Shown: positions 1 through 6,658 of the stretch, one piece after another
Layout: each line of letters begins with the position of its first letter
Numbering within the stretch: position 1 is the first letter of the stretch
NCBI GenBank assembly: GCA_937991645.1
Contig: CALKPL010000034.1
Span: forward strand, 1-40,570
Source: UMGS1783 sp900555065
GTDB taxonomy: Bacteria > Bacillota > Clostridia > Oscillospirales > UMGS1783
Direction: 5' to 3'
DNA length: 40,570 nucleotides
Position numbers and translations under genes: made by a program
Notes under the pieces: model-generated
Seen by the model: only the letters and a program-made list of their open reading frames with translations
Told to the model about the DNA's origin: nothing
Database searches by the model: none

Positions 1-2
1 AG

Positions 3-446
3 AAATACGTATACCGGTTCTCCGAGCAGGAGCTTTCGAGTAACGCCGCTGCGACAAAGGGAGTACTAACCTATACCGGCGAGGACAAGCCCGCACCTGT
101 TCCGAGCGAAGCACTTTCACTGAAAGACGAACCGCTATATGCAGCCTCCGATTCCAAGCGCAGGTCTGGGACAGTAACCGGCACATATTACCGGTGGGAT
201 AAGGAAGCGGTGAACGGACGAATCCGTATAACGAATAAAAAGGAGAACATAGGCAAAATTGGACAGGTCACAGGCTGGATTGCTGCACGAGAGACAGGTG
301 GTACGGTCTATGTCGTCAAATCTGGTGATACCCTTTCCGGCATCGCGGCAAAGTACGGCGTAGAGCTTGACGCGCTGATCGCCGCAAACCCGCAGATCAA
401 GAATCCCGATCTGATTTATGTGGGAGATAAGGTAACTATACCTTAG
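3..446 (+). CDS. LysM-domain protein, 3' part (5' end outside window)
   Basis: The frame is open from the left edge to the TAG at 444-446, so this is the C-terminal ~147 residues of a longer protein; an internal GTG at 210 would be in frame but has no need to be the start. The last ~45 residues are a LysM module (YVVKSGDTLSGIAAKYG, then AANPQI and VGDKVTIP), a peptidoglycan or chitin-oligomer binding fold. Before it lies a segment with YYRWD and GRIRITN that resembles SH3-like or linker parts of phage tail and cell-wall lysis proteins of Clostridia. A phage tail/baseplate protein or a secreted wall hydrolase is therefore plausible, but the catalytic part is not visible. The last 22 bases recur exactly at 1581-1602. 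Confidence 0.75.
   Translation, partial: KYVYRFSEQELSSNAAATKGVLTYTGEDKPAPVPSEALSLKDEPLYAASDSKRRSGTVTGTYYRWDKEAVNGRIRITNKKENIGKIGQVTGWIAARETGGTVYVVKSGDTLSGIAAKYGVELDALIAANPQIKNPDLIYVGDKVTIP
424..445 (+). repeat. 22-bp direct repeat, copy 1 (3' end of LysM gene)
   Basis: The last codons of the LysM gene (gagataaggt...tacctta) recur without mismatch at 1581-1602 in the same orientation. The two copies bracket the AT-rich DUF3825 gene. Flanking bases on both sides differ between the copies. Confidence 0.9.
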
Positions 447-460
447 AATAGTTATGAAGA

Positions 461-490
461 AAGAAGATGGCCCCTAGGGGCCATCTTCTT
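461..490. terminator. Perfect 30-nt palindrome, likely bidirectional terminator
   Basis: A perfect 15+15 palindrome (aagaagatggcccct and its complement), 15 nt after the LysM stop codon. It has A-rich and T-rich outer arms and a G/C-rich core. On the plus strand the arm ends in tcttctt with no longer T tract. It lies between two convergent genes, so a bidirectional terminator fits best. Confidence 0.65.
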
Positions 491-613
491 CATCAACAGA
501 TAAGAAAAAAGTATCCAAAACAACAAAAGTATCCAAAAGCAACAGTATCAAAGATTAATCTCACTTATAGTATATGCTAGATTTCACAAAAGTCAACCCC
601 AGAATAAAAATTT

Positions 614-1426
614 TTAAGGCTGTAACCAATAACTATCAGGTCTTGCAAGCAATCTAGCATTATTATAGGCCATTTCAGTAGTGATACAAGTATGCCCATA
701 ATAAACTGTTTTATCATCGCTGAGTGATAAAACTAAGGCTAAATCTGGTTTGTCTTGATTTGTTAAATATAGTGGTGCTAGAAGCTGAATTTTTTTCTTG
801 TAGAATTGCGGAACTATAGTTTTATAATTAGCAGCTATTCTTTTCTTCACAAAGTCTATAGCTCCATTAATTACATTTTGACAATATTCCTGCCCATTGT
901 TACGTAACTGCTCGGGTATTCTTAAATAATTTTCTTCTTCGTAAATGATATGATTCCATTGAGGAACTATGTCCAAATTAACATCAAATATTAGTGCGCC
1001 TGGATCCTGAAAGTAATTGGCGCGTCTCAAATTGGTTACCCAAGCACTAGCCATTGAAGTATATTTGATAGTATAACTATTATGAAAAGACTTAAAACGC
1101 CATACTTGATGGTTCGGTATATGATTTGTTTCGCAATAGAAATATATGGGCTGCCATGTCTTATCGTATAAACCGGTATTAAAACAGGATACACCTGTTT
1201 TTTTATCCATATAAATATACGTTTGCTTATCTTCTTCAGGAGCAGCATCTCTTTCTTGCCATAAACGCTCAAATGTAAAATTAAGATAACTCTTTAAAAT
1301 CCCAAAATCATTTTTTCCGGCATAGCTCCACTTTTCTGGAGGGAGATCATTTTTTGCTAACGTTTTCAATTTATTGGTATAAAATTCATTATTCCCTAAG
1401 AATGCCCACTTCATTAAGGATTGCAT
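614..1426 (-). CDS. DUF3825 family protein
   Basis: 270 residues, start ATG at 1426 preceded by an agagggg SD on the minus strand. I recognise the DUF3825 pattern: a central FNTGLYD block (~82-88), then HIIYEE and RIPEQLRNN, NYK..VPQ (~200-206), LLAPLYL, and the closing block AYNNARLLARPDSYWL (~253-268). The family is cytosolic with no signal peptide or membrane segment here, and I know no established biochemical role. Some family members occur next to RNA-binding or LOTUS-type domains; this copy is the stand-alone domain. Base composition is much more AT-rich than the neighbours, and it sits between exact 22-bp repeats, so recent transfer is likely. An in-frame ATG at codon 5 is an alternative start. 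Confidence 0.8.
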   Translation of the reverse strand: MQSLMKWAFLGNNEFYTNKLKTLAKNDLPPEKWSYAGKNDFGILKSYLNFTFERLWQERDAAPEEDKQTYIYMDKKTGVSCFNTGLYDKTWQPIYFYCETNHIPNHQVWRFKSFHNSYTIKYTSMASAWVTNLRRANYFQDPGALIFDVNLDIVPQWNHIIYEEENYLRIPEQLRNNGQEYCQNVINGAIDFVKKRIAANYKTIVPQFYKKKIQLLAPLYLTNQDKPDLALVLSLSDDKTVYYGHTCITTEMAYNNARLLARPDSYWLQP

Positions 1427-1580
1427 TGTTTTCCCCTCTTTTTGTAATCTATTATGCTATGCTTTATATCTAGTATATTCATATACTTAAAATTGTCAAT
1501 GCCTCCACCAATTGAGCTTTTTTGAATTTTTCAGTTAACGCCCACTGCTATTTAAAAATTGCTGTTAAGAAAGATTGCGA

Positions 1581-1602
1581 GAGATAAGGTAACTATACCT
1601 TA
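1581..1602 (+). repeat. 22-bp direct repeat, copy 2
   Basis: Exact copy of 424-445, 1157 bp downstream, now not joined to a LysM coding frame. It marks the right edge of the segment carrying the DUF3825 gene and could be the scar of integration or of a recombination that duplicated the gene end. Confidence 0.9.
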
Positions 1603-1617
1603 AACACGCTTATTTAA

Positions 1618-1677
1618 ACACGCCCCGTCTTAGTAGTCCCCTACATAATTCGAAGAGCGACGAAAGACGGGGCGTGT
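1618..1677. terminator. Long hairpin, terminator-like
   Basis: A perfect 14-bp stem (acacgccccgtctt at 1618-1631, complement at 1664-1677) encloses a 32-nt loop. The plus-strand exit is ttgtgtt, a weak U tract. It may be the original terminator of the LysM gene, now 15 nt after the second repeat copy. Confidence 0.55.
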
Positions 1678-1680
1678 TGT

Positions 1681-1868
1681 GTTATCTAATCTAATAAAAG
1701 AATATGCCTTTCATATAGCTTAGAACCAGTCATACTACTACACTTTTTTTACACATTATTTTTGTGTATTTCTATACTTTTCAACGCAGTTTTGGCAAGT
1801 TAAAAAACCGCCAAACCCCTTGAAAACACAGGATTTCTCAGTGATTTCAATGCTTGAAGCATACAGAA
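1681..1868. other. AT-rich non-coding stretch with nested inverted repeats
   Basis: No credible gene is seen here. The only structure is a nested inverted repeat: ttttcaa (1778-1784) pairs with ttgaaaa (1820-1826), and inside it tttggc (1791-1796) pairs with gccaaa (1810-1815). It could be a protein-binding or recombination site, or simply a weak hairpin. Confidence 0.4.
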
Positions 1869-1895
1869 GGGCGGTGAAGTTTGTCTTCACCGCCC
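1869..1895 (-). terminator. Terminator hairpin after the zinc-ribbon gene
   Basis: A perfect 11-bp stem (gggcggtgaag at 1869-1879, complement at 1885-1895) with a 5-nt loop, 34 nt beyond the stop of the minus-strand zinc-ribbon gene. A following U tract is poor (cttctgtat), so strength is uncertain. Confidence 0.6.
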
Positions 1896-1929
1896 GGTAG
1901 GTGCTCATTTTATGCATGCGTACGCTGCA

Positions 1930-2214
1930 TTAATAGGCTTCCTGCTCCTTCTGCTTTGCAAAGCATTCGCTGCAATATACGGGTCTGTCTTCTCTGGGCT
2001 GGAAGGGTACTTTCGCCTCGGCGCCGCAGGCGGCGCAGGTGGCGGTGAAGTACTCTCTATTCGCCCGGCTGGCAGTCTTTCTGGCCGTGCGGCATTCTTT
2101 GCATCTCTGGGGTTCGTTCTGGAAACCCTTTTCCGCATAGAACTCCTGCTCGCCCGCTGTGAATACGAATTCCTGTCCGCATTCTTTGCAAATGAGTGTC
2201 TTGTCTTCGTACAT
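1930..2214 (-). CDS. Double zinc-ribbon protein (zf-trcl / CxxC-x17-CxxC type)
   Basis: 94 residues with eight cysteines in four CxxC pairs: C9/C12, C38/C41, C60/C63 and C81/C84. The first half (YEDKTLICKECG, EFVFTAGEQEFYAEKGF, RCKECR) is the 'probable zinc-ribbon' domain typical of small Firmicute proteins; the second half has exactly 17 residues between C63 and C81, the CxxC-x17-CxxC domain. Both should bind structural zinc. The exact role is unknown; binding of nucleic acid or protein is the usual guess. SD gaggg precedes the ATG. It follows the sigma-factor gene on the same strand, with the tRNA-like element between. Confidence 0.85.
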   Translation of the reverse strand: MYEDKTLICKECGQEFVFTAGEQEFYAEKGFQNEPQRCKECRTARKTASRANREYFTATCAACGAEAKVPFQPREDRPVYCSECFAKQKEQEAY

Positions 2215-2242
2215 GTCTTTCCCTCGCTTAAAGATAATAGAG

Positions 2243-2310
2243 TATGCCCCGGGCGGAATTGCACCGCCACTGTTTCAAGAACCGTTCTGCTGTTTAAACT
2301 ACATGGGCAC
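2243..2310 (-). ncRNA. tRNA-like structured element (degenerate or non-canonical)
   Basis: Read on the minus strand this has a GUGCCC...GGGGCAU closing stem, a D-arm-like segment (GTTT paired with GAAC around AAACAGCA), an anticodon-arm-like hairpin with loop TCTTGAA (position-equivalent triplet UUG), and a strong 5-bp T-arm-like hairpin GGCGG/CCGCC with loop TGCAATT. Against a normal tRNA: about 67 nt, no variable loop, C instead of U before the triplet, a mismatch in the anticodon stem and two at the base of the acceptor stem. It sits between the sigma-factor gene and the zinc-ribbon gene. It could be a pseudo-tRNA, an unusual tRNA, or a cis-acting leader for the zinc-ribbon gene. Confidence 0.35.
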
Positions 2311-2319
2311 ATATAAGGC

Positions 2320-2874
2320 TTAATTACCGGATAATTTCCGGGAAAGCTTTGCTTTCACTCTTCTCAGCGCGTTATCAACCGATTTTTCAGATTTGTGCAG
2401 CAATGATGCAATTTCGCTGTAACTGCGCCCCTTGAGGTACAGCGACAGTACTTTAAGTTCATAATCCGACAACAGATTGATAAGCAGATTCCGAACGGTT
2501 TCAAAACCTTCTTGGCCCAATGCATACTCATCAGGAGCGGGGAAATTTGAAAGCATGTCAGGCGCGTCTTCTAAATCGCGGATATTGGAACGTGGAATAT
2601 CGGCGTTTTTTTTCGCCGCGGTAATCAGTCTTCGTTTGATGCACACGAGCGCAAACGCATCAAACGGAACGCCGCGCGCCGGGTCGAACAGGGCGGTGCT
2701 TTGGAACAGGGAGATCATGCCCTCCTGCACAAGGTCGTCAAAATAGTCGGTCGAGCCGGCGTACTGCGCGGCTAGCGCATGTATTTTGGGCAACAGCCGG
2801 GGCAGAGCCGAGAAGAAGTCAGCCTCTGTTTTGCGCTGGGCGCCAGAAGCCTTGTCACAGCTTTGTCCGGACAT
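2320..2874 (-). CDS. sigH: RNA polymerase sigma factor, SigH (Spo0H)-like
   Basis: 184 residues. Region 2 is clear: the -10 recognition/core-binding segment with DDLVQEGMISLFQS and FDAFALVCIKRRLITAAKK; region 4 is the helix-turn-helix LSDYELKVLSLYLKGRSYSEIA followed by KSVDNALRRVKAKLSRKL. The KSVDNAL+RVK ending and the CI+R+LITA segment match SigH of spore formers, the sigma factor for entry into sporulation and stationary phase. The N-terminus is a little shorter than B. subtilis SigH, and the downstream gene is a zinc-ribbon protein rather than rpmG-secE-nusG, so a SigH paralogue remains possible. A consensus sigma-A promoter lies upstream. Confidence 0.7.
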   Translation of the reverse strand: MSGQSCDKASGAQRKTEADFFSALPRLLPKIHALAAQYAGSTDYFDDLVQEGMISLFQSTALFDPARGVPFDAFALVCIKRRLITAAKKNADIPRSNIRDLEDAPDMLSNFPAPDEYALGQEGFETVRNLLINLLSDYELKVLSLYLKGRSYSEIASLLHKSEKSVDNALRRVKAKLSRKLSGN

Positions 2875-2904
2875 TGCAACACCACTTTATTTAAAGATAC
2901 GTTC

Positions 2905-2933
2905 ATTATAATTTCACAAAAGGGAATTGTCAA
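2905..2933 (-). promoter_or_regulatory. Sigma-A promoter of the sigma-factor gene
   Basis: On the minus strand: TTGACA (2933-2928), 17-nt spacer, TATAAT (2910-2905), a perfect consensus about 30 nt before the ATG. Confidence 0.85.
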
Positions 2934-3003
2934 GCCAATTCGCAAAAAAACACGAAATTATGGAAGTATAACTGGTATATACGTAGCTGCGCCCGATGTT
3001 TGA

Positions 3004-3032
3004 TTGACAATTACCCGGCCGTGCGCTAAAAT
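3004..3032 (+). promoter_or_regulatory. Sigma-A promoter of the apgM-iscS-thiI-cinA run
   Basis: TTGACA (3004-3009), 17-nt spacer, TAAAAT (3027-3032), 50 nt before the ApgM start. It diverges from the sigma-factor promoter. Confidence 0.8.
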
Positions 3033-3082
3033 AAACAGGAATGCAATGTGTTGCAAAATGAATTTGTAAAGGCTGGATAGCA

Positions 3083-4288
3083 ATGATGAAATATGCAGTG
3101 ATTCTGGGCGACGGCATGGCCGACACGCCCGTCCCGGCCCTGGGCGGCAAAACGCCTCTCGAGGCGGCGAACAAACCGAATATCGACAGCCTGTCCCGCC
3201 GGGGCGAGCTCGGCCTTGTCAAAACAGTGCCGGCGGCGTGCAAGCCGGGCAGCGATGTGGCGAACCTCTCGGTCATGGGTTATGATCCGGTGCGCTATTA
3301 CACGGGTCGTTCTCCGCTGGAGGCGGTCAGCATCGGCATCCCCTTAAAGGACAGCGACCGGACATTCCGCTGCAATCTTGTGACCCTGTCCGACGACGAA
3401 CCGTATGCGGAAAAAACAATGGTGGACTACTCGGCGGACGAGATTACCACGCCTGAGGCGGACGAGTTGATCCGCGCTGTGGACGCGGCCCTGCATACAG
3501 ACCTGATCCGTTTTTACACCGGCATCAGTTACCGGCACTGCATGGTCTGGGACGGCGCGCCGCAGGACTTCACGCTCACTCCGCCGCATGATATATCCGA
3601 CCGTAAAATCGCGGACTATCTGCCGAAAGGGAGTATGGCAAAAACGGTTCTGGGCCTGATGGAAAAGAGCTATGCGCTGCTCAAAGACCACCCTGTAAAC
3701 CAGGCGCGCCGTGCCCGCGGCCTGCGTCCGGCCAACAGCATCTGGCTCTGGGGCGACGGATCCAAGCCGCAGCTGCCTTCGTTCGCGTCGAAGTACGGCC
3801 TGAAGGGCTCGGTGATCTCGGCGGTGGACCTGCTCAAGGGAATCGGAATCTGCGCCGGCCTGCGCTCGATCGACGTGGAGGGCGCGACCGGGAACATACA
3901 TACGAACTTCGACGGTAAGGCCGAGGCCGCCGTTAAAGCGCTGCTGGAGGACGGGGACGACTTTGTGTACGTCCATGTCGAAGCGCCCGACGAATGCGGG
4001 CACCGCGGCGAGGTTGAGAATAAGGTGCGCGCCATTGAGCTGATCGACGAGAAGATCGTCGGCCCGATCATGCGCGCGCTGGAAGGCCGGCCCCACGCCA
4101 TTCTCGTGCTGCCAGACCATCCCACGCCGCTTGCCATCCGCACCCATTCCGGCGACCCGGTCCCCTATGTCCTGTACCGGGGCGGCGGCGCGGGCAGCGG
4201 CCTTGCCTATACCGAGGCGAACGCAGCCGCGACCGGCGTTTTTATCGAGCCGGGCCACGCGCTGATGGACCGGTTCTTAGCTGAATAG
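3083..4288 (+). CDS. apgM: Cofactor-independent phosphoglycerate mutase, archaeal type (ApgM family)
   Basis: 401 residues of the alkaline-phosphatase superfamily. Visible signatures are ILGDGMAD (res 8-14, metal-binding Asp), the SDVANLSVMGYDP block (57-69) with the candidate phospho-acceptor serine, YYTGRSPLEA, and the C-terminal LPDHPTPLAIRTHSGDPVP metal-site block. The family interconverts 2- and 3-phosphoglycerate in glycolysis; a bacterial branch has been proposed to act as a homoserine kinase, and this protein's length and composition would fit that branch too. Start chosen at the first of two ATGs after the aaaggctgga SD. It is first in a run with a cysteine desulfurase 18 nt downstream. 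Confidence 0.85.
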   Translation: MMKYAVILGDGMADTPVPALGGKTPLEAANKPNIDSLSRRGELGLVKTVPAACKPGSDVANLSVMGYDPVRYYTGRSPLEAVSIGIPLKDSDRTFRCNLVTLSDDEPYAEKTMVDYSADEITTPEADELIRAVDAALHTDLIRFYTGISYRHCMVWDGAPQDFTLTPPHDISDRKIADYLPKGSMAKTVLGLMEKSYALLKDHPVNQARRARGLRPANSIWLWGDGSKPQLPSFASKYGLKGSVISAVDLLKGIGICAGLRSIDVEGATGNIHTNFDGKAEAAVKALLEDGDDFVYVHVEAPDECGHRGEVENKVRAIELIDEKIVGPIMRALEGRPHAILVLPDHPTPLAIRTHSGDPVPYVLYRGGGAGSGLAYTEANAAATGVFIEPGHALMDRFLAE

Positions 4289-4306
4289 ACGGGAGCGCGA
4301 TATTTC

Positions 4307-5440
4307 GTGATATATCTGGACCACAGCGCGACGACAAAAGTACTGCCGCAGGCGGCCGAGGCCGCCTGCGCCGTCATGCGCGAAACCTTCGGGAACCCTT
4401 CGTCTCTGCACGGGCTGGGCGTCGCCGCCGAGCGCACGCTGGAAAACGCGCGCGAAAGCATCGCCCGTACGCTGCAGGCGCAGCCGCAGGAGATCGTGTT
4501 CACTTCCGGCGCGACGGAGGCGGACAACCTCGCCGTTTTCGGCGCGGTAAAGGCGCTGCGCCGCCGCGGGAAACGGATCGTGACAACGGCGGTGGAGCAC
4601 CCGGCCGTGGCCGAGTGCTGCGCGCGGCTCGCTGAGGAGGGGTTTGAAGTCGTTGCACTGCGCCCCGAGAACGGCAGGATCCGGCCTGAGCAGGTGTTCG
4701 ACGCGGTGACGCCGGACACGGTGCTCGTGAGCATGATGGCCGTCAACAACGAGACCGGCGACCGGCTGCCTCTGGACGCGGTCGCGCCCGCAATCCGGCG
4801 CGCCGGCGCGCCCGCCCTGTTCCACTGCGACGGAGTGCAGGCCTTCGGCAAGCAGGAGCTTGTCCCTGGCCGGCTCGGCATCGACCTTCTGGCGCTTAGC
4901 GCGCACAAACTCTACGGGCCGAAGGGCGTGGGGGCGCTGTACATTCGGCGCGGCGCGCGCATTCTGCCCCAGCTCGCCGGCGGCGGGCAGGAGCGCGGCC
5001 TGCGCTCCGGCACGGAGAACCTGCCCGGAATTGCGGGCTTTGCCGCCGCAGTCGAGTATGTATATCCGCGGCGGGCTGAAATAGACAAGCATATAAAGGC
5101 GCTGCGCGCACGTCTGCTTGCGCGCGTTGCCGGCATGGATGAAATCGTCCTCAATTCGCCGCCGGACGGCGCGCCGCACATCGTCAATCTCTCCGTGCTC
5201 GGCTGCCGCTCCGAAATCGCCCTGCACTTTCTGGAAGAGCGCGGGATCTATGTGTCCAGCGGCTCGGCCTGCTCGTCGAAGGGAAAAAAACGCGCGCGTG
5301 TGCTCGAAGCCTACGGCCTGCCGCCGGAGCGGTATGACACGGCGCTGCGCATAAGCTTCGGCATGGAGAACGACGAGCGGGAAATCGACGCGCTGGCCGA
5401 CGGCCTGCAAGCCTGTGTCGCCAGGTTTGTCAAACGTTAA
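4307..5440 (+). CDS. Cysteine desulfurase (NifS/IscS family)
   Basis: 377 residues, PLP-dependent fold type I. It takes sulfur from cysteine as an enzyme persulfide and releases alanine. Visible: YLDHSATT at the N-terminus, TSGATEADN (66-74), EHPA, the PLP lysine K201 in SAHKLYGPKG, RSGTEN (233-238) and the persulfide cysteine C322 in SSGSACSSKGKK. The long lobe around C322 is IscS/NifS-like rather than SufS-like. Start is GTG at 4307 behind gggag. The thiI gene follows after 9 nt, the arrangement of nifZ-thiI in Bacillus, so the likely partner is ThiI in tRNA 4-thiouridine synthesis. Confidence 0.92.
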   Translation: MIYLDHSATTKVLPQAAEAACAVMRETFGNPSSLHGLGVAAERTLENARESIARTLQAQPQEIVFTSGATEADNLAVFGAVKALRRRGKRIVTTAVEHPAVAECCARLAEEGFEVVALRPENGRIRPEQVFDAVTPDTVLVSMMAVNNETGDRLPLDAVAPAIRRAGAPALFHCDGVQAFGKQELVPGRLGIDLLALSAHKLYGPKGVGALYIRRGARILPQLAGGGQERGLRSGTENLPGIAGFAAAVEYVYPRRAEIDKHIKALRARLLARVAGMDEIVLNSPPDGAPHIVNLSVLGCRSEIALHFLEERGIYVSSGSACSSKGKKRARVLEAYGLPPERYDTALRISFGMENDEREIDALADGLQACVARFVKR

Positions 5441-5449
5441 GGAGACAAT

Positions 5450-6622
5450 ATGAGACGGATAATACTGTTTAAACTCGGCGAAGTCGCCCTCAAGGGTCAG
5501 AACCGCCGCCGCTTTGAAAAGCTGCTGCTGGACGGCGTCCGGCGCGCCTGCGCGCCTTTCGGGGACTTTCACGCCTATATCGCCCAGTCGACCGGATATG
5601 TAGAGCCGCGCGACGGCGCGGCAGACGTGACCGCCGCCTATGCCGCCTGCAAAAAGGTGTTCGGCATCAGCACCGTATGCCTCGCCGCCCTGTGCGACAA
5701 GGATATGGATGCGATTTACCGGACGGTGGATGCGTTTCTTGGCCCGCGCCTGCGCGAGATCCGCACATTCAAGGTCGAGGCGAAGCGGGCGGACAAACAG
5801 TTCCCGCTGCGTTCGCCCGAGATCTGCGCGGAGATGGGCGGCCGGCTGCTCGGCGCGTTCCCGCACCTCAAAGTCGACGTGCGCTGTCCGGACGCCATTG
5901 TCTATGTGGAGATCCGGGAGCGCTATGCCTGTATCCACGAGCTTGCCGAGAAAGGCGAGGGCGGTATGCCGACAGGCAGCGGCGGCCGCGGTATGCTGCT
6001 CATTTCGGGCGGCATAGACAGCCCCGTCGCGGGCTATATGCTCGCGCGCCGCGGCGTCGTACTCAACGCCGTGCACTTTTTTTCCTATCCATACACAAGC
6101 GAACGCGCCAGGGACAAGGTGATTACGCTGTTGAAAAAGGTCGCGCAGTACAGCGGGAGAATCCATCTGCACATCGTACCCTTTACCGAGATTCAGGAGC
6201 GTATGCGTGAAAAGGTGGACGAGGAGTATTTCACGCTTGTTATGCGCGCGTTCATGATGAAAATTGCCGACCGTGTGGCGAAAGACACCAATTGCGGCGC
6301 GCTCATTACGGGCGAATCGCTCGGCCAGGTCGCCTCGCAGACCATGGAAGCGCTGGCTGTGACAAACAGCTTCTGCACCCTGCCCGTGCTGCGGCCCGTT
6401 ATCGGCATGGACAAGGAGGACATCGTGCGCATTGCACGGCGGATCGATACGTTCGAGACCTCCATCTTGCCGTATGAAGACTGCTGTACCGTGTTCACCC
6501 CGCGCCATCCCAAGACCAAACCCCAGCTGAACGCCGTGCTTCGCCAGTTGCATAAGCTCGACGCGGACGCGCTGATTGATCGTGCCGTAGAGGGGATCGA
6601 GTGGCGGATGATCGAACCGTAA
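5450..6622 (+). CDS. thiI: tRNA 4-thiouridine synthetase ThiI
   Basis: 390 residues. An N-terminal ferredoxin-like/THUMP part (~1-165, with LFKLGEVALKGQNRRRFE) binds tRNA; the PP-loop SGGIDSP (186-192) binds ATP to adenylate U8. Conserved ITGESLGQVASQT and LPYEDCCTVFTPRHP segments follow. It ends without the rhodanese domain of the E. coli enzyme, as usual in Gram-positives, so sulfur should come straight from the adjacent desulfurase. SD aaggaga lies in the 9-nt gap. A role in thiazole synthesis is not indicated by the neighbours. Confidence 0.93.
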   Translation: MRRIILFKLGEVALKGQNRRRFEKLLLDGVRRACAPFGDFHAYIAQSTGYVEPRDGAADVTAAYAACKKVFGISTVCLAALCDKDMDAIYRTVDAFLGPRLREIRTFKVEAKRADKQFPLRSPEICAEMGGRLLGAFPHLKVDVRCPDAIVYVEIRERYACIHELAEKGEGGMPTGSGGRGMLLISGGIDSPVAGYMLARRGVVLNAVHFFSYPYTSERARDKVITLLKKVAQYSGRIHLHIVPFTEIQERMREKVDEEYFTLVMRAFMMKIADRVAKDTNCGALITGESLGQVASQTMEALAVTNSFCTLPVLRPVIGMDKEDIVRIARRIDTFETSILPYEDCCTVFTPRHPKTKPQLNAVLRQLHKLDADALIDRAVEGIEWRMIEP

Positions 6623-6658
6623 ATATTTAATGTATATAAGAGAACGGGAGATGAACCT

